A stretch of DNA of 64,000 bases, taken from contig OX465584.1 in NCBI GenBank assembly GCA_950022655.1, positions 48,466,723 to 48,530,722 of the forward strand, written 5' to 3'. Position 1 is the first letter of the stretch; the number at the start of each line of letters is the position of its first letter. Below are positions 14,201-29,200 of this stretch, piece after piece. The notes under the pieces are model-generated. The model saw only the letters and a program-made list of their open reading frames with translations. It was not told the origin of the DNA and searched no databases. The DNA is from Alentia gelatinosa (lineage: Eukaryota; Annelida; Polychaeta; Phyllodocida; Polynoidae). The translations under genes and the position numbers were made by a program.

Positions 14201-17200
14201 TATGAGATACTGGCATGAACTTATATTCTGTATATGCGTATATAATCGAACTTAAGAACGAGGAGAACTGCATTGTACATATCATACTGTTCGTTTTTGT
14301 TCACTCATCTTCCCATTTGCTGTTGCTGGAAGAGCGATCCAAAACGTGATCGAAAGCAATAAAAGCCTTTAAATTAAAAAAAAACAAAAAAACCTTGCTA
14401 TGTATGTGAAGGTATATGAGCTGAAGTTTCTGCAGAAAGTGAGAACTGACTGGTTTAAGCACACTGTAATTGCAGGCGTAACAAGGTGCCGGACATGCTG
14501 TTTACGACGATCGAGCCACCGGCCGAGTTCCCACTCGTCGGCAAGGGCTGCCTGCTACAGGCCCGCATCTGCAGACCAAAAAGGGAGGCCAAGGGAGAGT
14601 CCAACGCCAAAGAGATCAGTGATGTGAGTTTCCTACCGTTGATCCTTACTACCCTGATAGGAAATGCATCGATTTCATACTGCCTGACACCATAGGTGGA
14701 AGGCAGTATGAAATCGATGACTGGCCAAGAACGGGAACCCTTTCGTCCACAGTAAGGACGTTTGCTTATCATCATATACATCAAATCGATGGGAAAATGC
14801 CATTTTTAATGATTTATGAAGTGGGAGTCACAGCAAGCGCGAACTTATTATTACTCCGCCCCAAGCAGTGGACATTCGCATACAGGTATATAATGATAAC
14901 AGTAGAGGGCAACACTTGAATTCGAAAGTGGTGCCACACATTACACTGGACTCCAGAGCAAATGTTTTTTACCCCAGCTGGCATCCATGTGAACTATGTG
15001 CCTTAAGCACCTATTCACCTATCCAGCTGGAGACTTCCGGTCAGAGAGACCCGCCACATTCCCCTGACAACGGGCCAGTCCACCATCTTGATGGTGACAC
15101 CTAACCGCTGTCAGAGTGAGGAATTGTGAAAAACGATAATAATTGACTTTCTCATGTGCAATTTGTACATGTGTCAGTTGAAAATGGATTATTTACATTA
15201 TCTAGACATGATTTAAATGTGCCAGCTCGAAGAAATCGGATGTTTCGGTGATTCGTTGACATCCCGATTATCGTCTAAACTGACGCCGTCGCATTATAAT
15301 CATTTGATCTGAAACTGCAAGTGAAGTCAGATGTTTTTCGTGGGAATTACTTGATAATTACTTAACACCTCTCAACACATTAAATAATATCATAAATGAA
15401 CGTCAGAATAGGCCCAAAGGGTTAGCAATACGTAGGCGTTTCACCAAGATGGCCGCCCCCATGGCTAGAAGGTGGTTCAGAGCGCCACCTACTTCCTGGA
15501 CGAATCCACTCATGTGCTGACTGTCGGCCCGTCCTGCTTTCAGAGTCTTCCCTTCATGGAGTACGAGCTTCACTGCCAGCTGCAGAACAAGCTCAAAGTG
15601 AAAGGCATGAACACCTTGTTCGGCCTCAAGGTACAAGTCGTGGTTGGAGAGCGTATGCTGGTCGCCGTAGCCGTAAGTAGTATTATTATATACCTATTAG
15701 CCTAAATAATTAGCGTAAGTCACGTTCATACTCATCCTATCGACCTCGTATTAGATGTCCGAGGGCAGGGTAAGGTAATAGTTCGCTCACAGAAATACAG
15801 TTTTCTTATATTCTCCTGTCCTCCCTAAGTCTTAGCTTGGCGGTGTGCTTTCAGCATAGGCATGCGATCCAATCTGTGCTTGGTGATTGTCTTTGTACTT
15901 TCTCAGGCGTTTAGATGACGGTGATTTAAGTATTTAGATGAATTACTCACTTTCAACATTTCAAGATTGTTATCTATAATGATCAGAATACGTCAGGGAA
16001 GAATCATGGACATGTTTTTTTTTAATATCAGCAGCTTTTATTCATATAAAGTTACATCGAAGATTGTGCGACAGAGGTCTATACATGTGTTATTCAATAA
16101 GTATACAAGTAGGTAACAGTAGATGAAGTTACATTGATGTATAACAAACACGGTTCTTCAGGTAACCTACGGTGAGTTGTACTGCTTGTTTTTTGTGGAA
16201 CGAAGGTCTTTTATACATACATGATTTTGACTCCATGCAAGTGTACATTTTAGCTTTTCATATTAAAGGTGTCAGGGAATTTGGGAATTTTTTAGGAAAT
16301 ATTCGAAAATACACTTTTTTTTTAATTGAGACTGGGCATATCATAACAGACTAAAGAAAACTGTTTCGACTAACTGTTTGTCATGACAGGATTGAAACAG
16401 TTTGTTGTGACAGAGTTTGTTATAACTGAGTTGTAACAGAGTTTGTCATGACAGAGTTAGTCATAACAGTTTGTCGTAACAGAGTTTGCTATAACAAAGT
16501 TCCACTCTATACTGTTTTATGTGGTTTATTGGACAGACTGCGACTGCCGTGTACGCTGGAGCGATGCCTCCACCTCCTCAACCCAAGGTTTTAGGAAAGG
16601 TAATATCATTAGCCATGGCTCATTTTGTGATCAATCTTCGATAAGATTTATTGGTAAACCATTGGTAAAGTAATGCTTTTAGTCATAAAAATATAACCTT
16701 TTTTCCCCCAATATTAATCTGTAAGCAGTCCTCTAGGAATATCCTGGATTTTCTTAGCTGGGAAGGTGCCACCTCTGCTATAATGGACAACTCATGCACT
16801 ACTGCAACTTTTTTGACAACTCGTCTGTTGTTCTCCATCTCAGATTGACAATGCACGATCTGAAGCCGGCCTCGCGGACATGCGCCGTAAGATCAGTGAC
16901 GTCATCAACCGCAACAAGGAGCTCTACCATCTGTACCCAACGGTGAGTAGTCACTAGTTCAATAGTACTACAGGAAAGCTAGGTCACCGTGCCAATATTG
17001 ATTGCATCACAAACTGGACCTGCCAGGAAGTGGTCTAAATTCTGAGGGTACTATAAGAAAACTAGGTTAGCATGCCTGTATTGAGTACCGTACATCACAG
17101 ACTGTACCCAACAGTAACTGGTCACAGCTCTGAGGGTACTATAGGAAAACCAGGTTAGCATGCCTGTATTGGATGCATCACAAATGGTACCCTCCAGTTA

Positions 17201-20200
17201 ACGGTCACAGCTCTGATGGTGCTATAGGGAAACTAGATTAAAGTGGCAGTTTGGAGTATATTATGAACTGGAATAGTCAAGAAAATGCAGATTGATGGTA
17301 GAGGCAATAGTTGCATGGTAATAAGAGGAAACATAGTTAGTGCGCCCGTAGTGATGGCCATTCAAGTCAAAAGGCTTGGATGTTTGTTTATTTATCAACA
17401 GTAATTTCGGATGGGTTCAAAGTACTGGGCAATCGTTTAACAGACACAGTGAGTTGAGTGCGGCTACCCCTTTTTGTATGATTTGTCTGCACACAGATCT
17501 ATCCATCTTCACAAATAAATTTAAACCAGAAATTATCATATAAAACATATTCCGTGGATGCAAACTTTCTGACAAATGTCGGAATTCCGGCATTTCATAT
17601 ATACTTTATATCAGAATGTCTATCGTATATTGTACCTCTAGCAGCGACATGTAACTATATATTGTTCGGCAATAGGTATATAGGAATATATACTACATAG
17701 CCTAACCAGCGACGGCCTGTTTTCGTATTATCATTATATACCTAAAAATGGTGAAATTTTACCCAATCATATGGTCATAAATCCTGTACGCCACAGTGTG
17801 GTATACGGACATAACTACAGAATGGGTAGGAACGGGTAGTATACCTAGAAGATACAACCACAGGTTTATAATAAGATAGGATAAAGCTGGAAAACTGACT
17901 GCAACTAATCTGAATTGTAAAAAAAATCATCGACTGGCAAATAATTGCCCCCACACCATGAGTAAGTAACAATTTACAGACTAAATGGCTGGCCTGTTTT
18001 CTCTTTATCATTCACATTGGAATATTTGAAATTAATAATTTACCTTTAATCGCCATTCAAACTCTAATCTGGCCATGCAGAACTGGTCCGGCCAGCACAA
18101 TAGGCCATACATGATTTTTGCATATAGGGAACAGAGGTCAGTGAGTATATGAACAATGTGCACAGGTGTATAATAAATAATAGTTCCTGATAAACCCCTA
18201 CTGTGTGACACTGATTTCTAGTCAGCTGAATTTTAACGCCAGATGGACTCCTTTTTCACAGCTTTCTTGGCGTTCACAATTTTGTGAAATATGGTCTTTC
18301 TGTACTTTTTTCTCTCGGGTTTCTTGTGCTCCTGTTCAGCCTTTGGCTTGTCGTCGAGGTTGTGATCAGTCTCCTTGCTCCCACTGGGACCTCCCTCCTC
18401 TTCCTGTTTGTCAGGAGTTCTCTCAGTCACCTTCTCTCCTGGTTCTCCTGGTTGCTGCTCAGGTGTGGGTGCCTCCTCACTCAGTGTGTGTCCCTCACTC
18501 ACAGGCGTTACTTCATCGTTGACAGCCGTCATTATATTACCATCTGAGCTTCCTTCAGTACTCACCAACTCTTGTGTGTTACTCCTCGCCTGAAATTCGA
18601 GTTTAGCGAAAGGTCAGTTGGTGGTGACTGCAAACCATTCATTGAACTTTGAATAGGAAGAACAACTGTGGGGGTATAAAGTGTGGATTCCACCGATCGG
18701 GCAGGATCGGAAAAATAATCATATAAGCATCGCTAGCGGTGGAAGCGACGATTCTTCTCTGGTAATTTCGGGCGCTAATTTGATTTATCGAGCAAGTACA
18801 TAACCATGTAAAGGCATTATACAATATTTATTGATATATTCTGAAGAGACCAGAAACTTACACCATTGTGTAACATCTGAGAATAGGTCACTCGAAACTT
18901 ACACACAAATATGTCCTGAAAGGAAAACCCCCACCCCCATGTGTCATGCATCCAAAGCAGTGGTAGACTCACTGCTATATCAAAGGCCAGGCCTTCTCGC
19001 ACCATGTCTGTGTGGTGTGGTGTGCAGCCACCTTTCTCCTTCACCCCCAGCAGTGGTAGACTGACTGCTATATCCATGACCCGTCCTCTTCATACCATGT
19101 CTATGTGGTGTGGGAAGTAAAAGAACTCTCACCTCGGTAAATATGTAAGGGTAAAATTTCTACCTGAATTCATCATATAGATTCGATCACCCTTATGATA
19201 TAAAAGAACCTCGAAAAAGTCTGGTAATGGCAAATAGTTCATTGGGTGTTAAGTCAAACCAACAAACAAAAAACAAACCCGGAGGGTCCCCTGAGGACTT
19301 TAAACCACAAACAAACAAACAAACAAACAAACAAACAAACAAACACTTCTCTTGCCCACCTGTTGAGGCTCTTCCTCCTGCTGATGGTCAGGGAGCTCAG
19401 TCAGAGCTTCCCCCTCCTCCTCCTGCTCTCCTCCTGGGTTGTCCTCTGTTGCAGCACCCGCTGGTGCCACCTGGGTGTTGTCCTGTGAACCGCTGCCATG
19501 GTCGGCCGGTTCAGCTGGGTGCGGACCGGCGTCGCTGTAGACATGCGCACTGGGCGACTCCCCGGGCTCATACGCGTCTGTCGTTGGAGGACTTTCGTTG
19601 TGGAAAACCTCTTTGGTTTGTAAATGATTTGCATAAAATACAGCTGGCTTACCTATCTGCAAAAAAATGAAAACCAAGCACTTCTAGTATTTGTTCCCAT
19701 AGATTTAATATTGTGTACTTTACGCCCATGGAGTTTTGTAAAATATACTCAATTGGGGATGAGGTTACAAATGTCAGTCAGGTACTTACTGATAGGGATG
19801 ATGTAAAATCTGAATCGATCTATATCCATTTATTTTGGTTTGCGACATAATCTCACTTGGCTTGTCACGTGTTGATTACTCCAAAACCAAAACGTGTGGC
19901 ATATTTGCAGTGGCTACATATCTCGATGCAGTTCCTTCTTTATATGCCACATGGTTTTATAGTGGGGGTGAGGGTTGAATACTTTACCTTCTCCAGTTTC
20001 CTTACAATAACAGACGTTCATCATGTATCTCACCTGGTCCGTGGCGTCCCGGTCTGCTCCCTTTTTAAGCAGGTATTCACAGATTTCTGAGTGTGACCCT
20101 TTAGCTGCGAGATGAAGGGGTGTCATGCGGCTTGTCTGCAGAATTAAAAAAATTACAGGAGACCATATATAAAGTTCTAGTCTTGACATCCCTATCATGG

Positions 20201-23200
20201 CCCATGATATTGGTTTCTATGCAAAGAGATTAATTATCGAAATTGTCCGTATTTATCAGTAACGAAATCACTGAATTGGAACAGTCGCTATTTTGGATTG
20301 CCTCCCTCCTGCCCTGATGTTTACAGTGCAGCTGTCATGTTGTGAATGGCATATTTACCCTCATTATCGCCCACTCTAGATTTTTACATGGTGGCAGGGT
20401 GCCCTGACAATGACGCTCTGTCTGAATTTCCGCCAAAATATGCCAATTAGGCTCCAGGAGAAATATCGAGGCATCACCCGTCGCGAATGGGCTATTGAAG
20501 CACTTTCGTGGACAACCTATTTAAAGTTCAGAGTAGCAGGATATGGTAATGTGTACCTTAGTGGGTGAATTGACGTCATCGATGACGTCACATATTGCCA
20601 TGACGATATCCAGGTGCCCGTGCGACGCCGCCAGATGAAGTCCATTCTGTCCGTGCTGTGACGTCATTAAAAAGGTGGGTTTTTTTTCAATTATTTAAAA
20701 ACGATATGAAAATTTATAAACAGAAAATGACATTCTATTTGAGGTTGCCGGGGGAGAGTACTGGGGAAGTTCCCTCGTAAAACGAAGTCGCCCTGGGATC
20801 TTCTAGCCCCGAAACAAACTTGCCCTCTTTTGATTTCTCCCTCCATTTCATCAAAAACAATGAATGTCTATATGCTTTTTTTTAAGGCTTTAGTGTAAAC
20901 CAAGGATATCACAGGCAATGGATTTTTCTGATCTGTTGCTACATCGTTTACAGGAGAATGTAAATATTGCCTGCTCAAGTGAACATATATTTGAAGCCTA
21001 AAACTAAACCATCATGGGACTTTTTCAAATGGGGCACATTCTCCATAAAATCCTGGGGCGACTTCCTTTCCGGGCATGTTTTCTAGTAACATCCCACCTT
21101 ATTGTCCTGTTTTGCATCTGATTTCACATCTCAGATGATAATGAATATCAGACACCTTATTGCCCAGTCCTACATCTGATTTTAATACCACGTGGTGGTG
21201 AGTATCATTCACTAGATTTCCCAGTTCTACATCTGGTTTCACATACCACATGTTGATGAATATCATGCACCTTATTATCCAGTTCTATGTCTGATTTTAC
21301 ATACTGCGTGGTGATGAGTATCCCTCACCTTAGTGCTCAGTTCTACGTCTGGTTTTACCACATGGCAATGAATATCATTCACTTTATTGTCCAGTTCTAT
21401 GTCTGGTTTTACATACCACATGGCATCACACACCTTATTGTCCAGTTCTATGTCTGCTTTTACATACCACATGGCATCACACACCTTATTGCTCAGTTCT
21501 ATGTCTGCTTTTACATACCACATGGCATCACACACCTTATTGTCCAGTTCTATGTCTGGTTTTACATATGACATGGCATCTCATACCTTATTGTCCAGTT
21601 CTATGTCTGGTTTTACCTACCACATGGCATCTCGTACCTTATTGTCCAGTTCTATGTCTGCTTTTACATACCACATGGCATCACGCACCTTATTGTCCAG
21701 TTCTATGTCTGCTTTTACATACCACATGGCATCTCATACCTTATTGTCCAGTTCTATGTCTGGTTTTACCTACCACATGGCATCTCGTACCTTATTGTCC
21801 AGTTCTATGTCTGCTTTTACATACCACATGACATCACGCACCTTATTGTCCAGTTCTATGTCTGCTTTTACATACCACATGGCATCTCATACCTTATTGT
21901 CCAGTTCTATGTCTGCTTTTACATACCACATGGCATCTCGTACCTTATTGTCCAGTTCTATGTCTGGTTTTACATACCACATGGCATCACGTACCTTATT
22001 GCTCAGTTCTATGTCTGGTTTTGCATACCACATGGCGATCAACATCACATACCTTATTGCTCAGTTCTACATCGGCGCTTGATCCGAGCAACACTTGCAC
22101 TGCCTCTGTGTTGCCATGGAAACAGGCGAGGTGCAGGGCGGTTACACCGTGCTGAATACCAACAAAAATAGTCAAAGCAGACATTAACCAAGCAATTAGG
22201 ATCGTCTACGAGTAGGTTTCTTTGTATAAAGTTTGTAGTTTTATCATTTATGGGGAAAAGATAGTTGGTCAAACCAATAGTATATGAAGACATGGTTAGG
22301 GTGGGTGAATAGATTTATAAAGAATCTTTATTATTATCTATTATTATGATTATCATTATCATTATGATTTACCTAAAAGTAAATAAAAACGCTATCACTC
22401 CATGAATGCCAGTTTAATGACTAATATGCTAGCAGTAATTCACTACGGCGCTTGGGCGTGAACATTGTTATGATAGATGTTCGACTACAGGTTTATGATG
22501 ATATATGTATAGTACAGCCAACCCCTAAATGTGAGGTATTTGCGCACAGACATATAATAGTTAATGTATTTGTCGATAGGCAGATGTAAATCCTGAGAGG
22601 TTGATATGTACAGGGATGCCAGTTTGTAGGATTTTGCCTACATGTAGGATTTTCAATTTAGTCTCAAAAATATAAAAATTTCAAGATGTTGTATGTTTTT
22701 AGAACAATATATACTCCAGGTTCCCTAAAATCTAGATCTTACATAAACTTGTTCTGTAATCTTTCAAAATTCTGAATTCAGCTACCCACAGCACACTCAG
22801 CTAGAGGGCCTATGGATCCCAGTGCTCTAACCTACGGCTATAGGATGGTAGGATTCCTGTAGGAAATGCTCCTACAGATAAGGGCAAACTAAAATACTGA
22901 CATCTGATTGGCTTAAAATGTCTCATGTGAAAATAGAGTTAATAAAGCAGTACCAAGTCTAAAAGAAAATATCAGAGGATTGCCTAATAAACTTGAAAAG
23001 CTATTCTGCAGAATATAGAATGGATAGTGTGTGGTAATCTTTCTTAAATTATTTTCTTTGAAGAGTACCCCATTTAGTGCAGAATGACACATATACCCAC
23101 TCTCATAGCAGATATCTAGCTATCCTATACTGCCAGTCCATGCCCAAGGATCTGCTACGAGAGTGATGGGGATTTCCCATACACCATGTGCGTTTTAGGT

Positions 23201-26200
23201 GATACATAGACTGGCCTCAGTCCCCATGTAGGAATTTTTCTTGTCCCCAACTGGTATCCCTGTATGTAGTAATACACGAGAATTGGCTGCCGGTCGATAC
23301 GTATTCGGATGGAAGACCCACTTTATAAATTCGAGTTTGGCCAACCTCGTCAGAATTGTCGACGTCAGCGCCCTTCTCTATGACGTCTCTGATTGCCGTG
23401 ACGTCACCGACGCAGGAGGCGCGTCTCAGCTCGCTCTCCAGGTTGCACGAGATCATGGCAGCTGTATGTGAGAACGAGGCTCGTCAGTGTGACATGGTCA
23501 TGTCGGAACCGCCGTTTTATCAGATATCTTCTCAGGTCCTTACTGAAATAAATATACCCCCAACTTACTGATGGAAAACGAAGAGCCAACTATACCAAAA
23601 TATGATATCTTAACTGTTTCTGGTAAGTGATGTTCGTTTTGTGTCATAGTTATTTGGAGATTGGCAGTGAAGTGTATAGAGTGTTTTATCATTATTTGTA
23701 GCTGTTTTCACAGCCCTAGTGTTAAATCTACTGAAGACCACATTGGTGATGTTTTATTGGCCGTTGATGTCCATTACCGGAAGTTGTACATTGGCTAAGT
23801 GGAAACTCCCCTCTACCTCACGTCATAGAAATTTTGATAATACTGAAAGTTTACACAGTAAAGTTCTTGGCCAACAACCAAAACTTTGTTTATCTCACTG
23901 GCATTGCAAAAGAGGGCAAGTTTTTATGCGAAAAGCAAATTTGTTTTTGTTGGTTTTTTTTTAAAGATCTTTATTGCATTCAATATTGAACACTGTTCTT
24001 CCATACAATCACGATCAGGGAAAGATAAACAGATTCTACTACTTGAAAAGTTTCATCTAGCTTAATGTAATTCAGCAAATGATCGAATATGAATGGTATA
24101 TATAACAGAGTGTATGATAGTAGTTATGGGGATCGGTGGTATAATTACAGTTGCTTAGGTTACAATTTAATTACAGTAAGTACATACCTATAACAGGTTC
24201 AGGATTTGGCATTACTACACTTGATGTTATACTTTTGATATACGTTTGTCAATATACAACGTAGGAGGAATTGCTTATAAGGTGGTGTTACTATAATAGG
24301 TCTTCAAATAACAGTTTCCGGATATGTTTTGGATAGTCAAATATTGAAAACCTTTTTAGTAGCATTTTTGTAAAGCTTGTAGCCACCTTTCTCCTTCATC
24401 CCCAGAAGTGGTAGACTTACTGTAGACTTGCTCAAGTCTTTGATTATGAACATTCATTAAATGATTAATCACAATCAGAATAAAGTTCATTTTAGTATGA
24501 ATCCGTCTCTGACTGGCCCATGAATCAAAGACTTGTCCACTATGAACAGAATCTCCTCTTTATGGGCCCAAGCCGCTCCCTGCAACCCTATACCTCCTCC
24601 TACCCCTCCCCTTCCCCTCCTCCACTTCCCTGTCCGCCTGTGTTATCATAGAAATAAATTTCACCTACTCTTGACTGTGACCCGATTAAGATCAGACTAA
24701 GAGGCTATCAATCTCCCAGCAGATATCCTGATCACTGGTCAGGGTATCTATATGGAGAGTGTTGGAAATACTGGTGCTATACAGCGCCAGAAATCCAACA
24801 CCATTACTGATTGTACCAGTCCCTGTATCCCAACGAGGAGGGTAGCCATAGCATGCAGGTACTGGAACCAGTCTAAACTTACTACTATATCAAAGGCCAG
24901 TTCTTCTCATACCATGTCTAGGTGGTGTAGGAAATGAAAGAATCCACACCTCAGTAGATATGTAGGGCCACATCTGTACCTAGATTCAACTCATAGATTC
25001 AATTAGATTCCAACGTATATAACATAGAAAATGTTGATGCAAATGATAAAATATTTGCATTGTTATTTATAATCGCATGATAAACCATTATATCAAATAC
25101 GAGATCTCTGTAGAAAGAGAGAAATAATAGATTTGCTATCGGTGTAACCAAATGTAAACTGGGAGGGCAATGAAAAGGCAATCCTCGATCACGTAAGTCT
25201 ACTTTTCCTTCTGCCTGAAGTCTTCGACTATAAATCATTTATACACAAAGTTTCCGAAGTTTACCTTTCTGTTTTCTCAAACAGCAGTCCAGCAGTATTT
25301 GTTTTTGATTGACCTTACTAAATCCGCGCAGTAGCGCATATGTTGACTTATCATCAACGTGCAGATGTTGTCAAGAGACTGAAATAACTATTTCTCTGAC
25401 ATTGCCGTCGTTGTATATTTTTTGCCGCGTAAGAATTCAAAGTAACAGATTGTCTAATTGGCTTTTAGCCTAATGACTCTTATAACTTTTTTCATTAGTA
25501 ATTACTACAGATTACTCATACAACAATTTTTTTTTCTGAAAAATAAATATCCAGAGTTCCTCCATTTCTCTTCGAAGTCCAGCCTGTAAATTATATCGCT
25601 TTTCCATCTGGTACAGTCTGACATCTATTCTGAAACACGACCTACCTAATGTTGAGCCATGAGGAAACGTGTGTTCTGAAGAAGAGAAGGTCGGAGAGTG
25701 CTGTGGAGAGTGGTTGCTGTCGGCGCAGGTGCTTGTGGTTTCTCGTTTGTCTAATGATGTCAGAATACGGAATACAGTGTGCTGAGGGTAGTGTGTTATA
25801 ACCCTGCAGTAGGCCGCCACTCGGAGACCCATGTTTCTCGTATGTCTACTCTCCTCTCCTATAGAATAAATACACAATACTAACTGGTTTTTAGATACAA
25901 GCGGCCGTATGCTCCGAGGAGTTGACGCGTTGTAACATTCGAGTGCTTGCGAGGATATTATATAGTCAACCCCGGGGAGCATATAACCGCTTGTATCTGA
26001 AACCAATCTAAATTGTATTCATTTTCCACCTTTTTCTAGATAGGTGGCGTTCTCATATTAGTTCGTTTTAGATATGCACTATTTTTCGCTATGCACTATT
26101 TTCCCTTGTGCACCATTTATCGCAAGTCGGAGCATACAACATATCTGTATGCTTGGGGTATGGTGATACACACTACCTATATATGTGTTTTCTATGGACA

Positions 26201-29200
26201 CTTTGTATTAGGTGGATGATAAACAGTGTTAACTACATTCACAGTCAGCCTAGGGGAATAACCCCTTTAAACTTTCTCAGATGAAAAGAGAATGAAAGAA
26301 CAACATTTTTTTAAAGAGATAATATTGGGGGATGAGCAAGAAATATTCTCTTGATCTGGTGTTTTTACTTGGATAAGGGACTGTCGGTGGGATTGAATTG
26401 CATCCACTTTGTCTTTTCTCCCTTGTTCCGTTTCCTTTTAGATAGAGCCTATTTTCCCACATAGATCTGCATTGTCTGCATGTGCCTTTTTATAACTCAT
26501 AAAGAAAGAAAAGAACATGAACGAGGAAACATGACTAACTAACAAGTAGCAGGTTAGGTAGTTTAGATTAATAGCACTAAGTGGGTATTCCACCAGCCTG
26601 AGGTTTATTGCCTGGCCAAGCTGGAGCATGGCACATCGTGCTGGATTGTCCTAAAAGGCCTGTTCCACTGAGCTGACCACCACCAGATGTCTATCATAAG
26701 GTACAAACTTAAAAGTCCACGGGATCAATGATCAATGGGCAGTGTCTTACTGGCGACATGCCGGCAATGTATGCAGGCACCTAGCAAAAGCTATTTGTCA
26801 CCCGCTCATCTGCCGTGCGCCGTCAACCTCTTTACAAGCTGTTGATTGTTGAACCTGTTCCATTACACCAACAGCTATCCCCGCCTGACGGCCATTTACT
26901 GAACTGTCACAATAGAACTCTACACACTTGACACAGGCACTACACGGCCACTTGTTGATGTACCAGGAGGTCAGTACTGCTTGAAATTCCTGAAAAGGGG
27001 CTGCTCCAATAATATCGGATCGTGTTGTGTGGTATCGTTGTTTTCACATGGTATCTCTGCTTTTTACGATGCCACATTTTCAGTGACACATATAATAGGT
27101 GAAAGGTCCATTAGTTCTGTTATGAAATACAGATGGGTTCATGGTTACATCATGACCCTGCCATTCCCACAACTGCCTATGTAATGTTCAAATTTATTAA
27201 TCACCAGTGGGTAGTGAGGTATTTCGGTATCTAGTGATTGGTCATGGGCACTTCTCTCAGACTAAGACACTGGGCCTCTGCACCCTACCGATGTCGCAGA
27301 GCTGGCATGCGGATAGTGAAGGCTTGGGTTATTGCAGCATGCTGAGTCTATGTAACCACTTTCACCTCTCTCTAACCTTTAGGCAGCGTATATGAGCGTC
27401 AGTGTCCCACGCTCAATGAACAAAGTGTTCTCTACCTAGAACCAACTTCTACTATTTCCGTTGCCTCCACAAACTTGTATTCCGACGTGGGTGTTATGAA
27501 GCACATCATAATGTTGAGTTCTCTGGTCCTATATGCAAGTGTGTGAATAAGTAAGTACATATGTACTACACAAACGAGTATGGCGGAAACCCTGTTAGTT
27601 TTCTCATTATAAGCAAAGTGACCCCACTTATCATACACTTGTTAGACACACACTCTCCAACCACAGTCATGCTTGATGACCACTGAGCGTTCCTTTGACC
27701 GTTACTGAGGATACGCTTGGAGAGTGACCGGGTACCTCTGAGGCAGAGTCTCTGAGGTTTTCTGAAGCACACTTTTGAGAAGAATTTCATATTATTTTTT
27801 TTTTTCTATTGTAAACAACCATTCTAGGTGGACGTGGTTGGATTACCGTGATGGTCGCTATTCCGAGAGTTATGAATCATAAAGATATGAAATCCCGTCA
27901 TAGTAGTCGTAATAAGGGAATGGACGTTTTTTTATAGACTTTATCAAACCATAAAGAAAGGGAATCTCCTCCATAGTGGTCGTAATAAGGGAATGGACGT
28001 TTTATCAGGCTTTATTAAACACAAAGAAAGGGGATCTCATCCACCATGGTTGTAATAAGAGGGCGGTCGTTTTATTGGACTTTATTATACAAAAATGTAA
28101 TCCCGTCCAAAGTGGTGATATTAAAAGGGTGGACGTTTTATCAGGCTATATCAAATATGTAACAAAAAAGAACCCCGTTCATATACCCTTACACAGGGTA
28201 AACCCTCACAAAGGGTGACTTTATTACACGAGGTGGCTCCCTGACTCGGGGACACTCTCTCACACGGGGTGATACCCTTGCACGGGGTGCCCCTTTAGCG
28301 GGGTTCTACTGTATGTATTTGTTTTTGTGACATAATAGCACCTCCCTGTGACAAAAATATCCGTTTTAAAGTTCCAGGCTTCATTATGACATCTGTTTGT
28401 ATATACTTTCTGTTTGATTTACTAGATAAACAAGATCCTGCTAAGAAAGTATCCCAGTCGTTGGCAAGCTTTAATTGTGTAAATTCATTTAAGTGTTTTC
28501 CACTCCATATACTTGTTACCAAGTCTGAATCAAAGATGAGAATATCAGAAAGATACATAAAAAAGTTTTCGTAAATATGAAATAGAAGACTACATACTCC
28601 ACCCTTACTTTTGTCACCTACCATATGCCAAAATTGCATTACAGAACAATGTACTCACAATTCCTCGAAAGGGCGTGCCCAATTGCTGGTGGGCATACCC
28701 GATATAGATCGAGCAGGCAATAAAAAGTGAATGATGAAGAGGGATGCAAGTTTGCTGATAAATGGCAGAATACTGACATTTCCTACATACCGACAGCAGG
28801 CGCAATATAACGCCGTACCTCTGCTGGGAGAGTGGCATTTCCTGTTAAGTTTCACATTTTATCTCTCTTCAAATACTGAAAGTAACAGTGTTATGAAGAG
28901 AAATTCTAATATATATCGATCCATAGCCATTATGTTTCAAAATGATCATATAAATGCTTCTTTTTGGGTTTATAGATTTTCCTCTGTCCCGAATTTCATC
29001 CCCGAATAATTCTTTTTAATTAGTGTATGTGAGACGGCTCTAACAGGGTGCGCCGTACGGTGGTATACGTCACACGGTGCCGTACGGTGTTTGTCCTCAG
29101 TAGTCTGTAGGCAGCAGTCCCGGGCCGCCGATGTTTGCTCGATCACGGCCGACACAAGCCGACGTCCCCCGATCACTGTGTAAAGTAGACCCGCGTTTGG

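Noticed and set aside
16375..16500. Acceptor array for C2CD5 exon i
   Set aside because: The units share only gacag with the true acceptor; exon sequence is not repeated.
21387..22082. Plus-strand frame of 231 codons with a 17-residue repeat
   Set aside because: It is the reverse of the 51-bp donor array of ankyrin gene A; open only because 51 is divisible by 3.
25512..26006. Minus-strand frame of 164 codons
   Set aside because: Part lies in a foldback repeat; no recognisable domain and no exon junction support.
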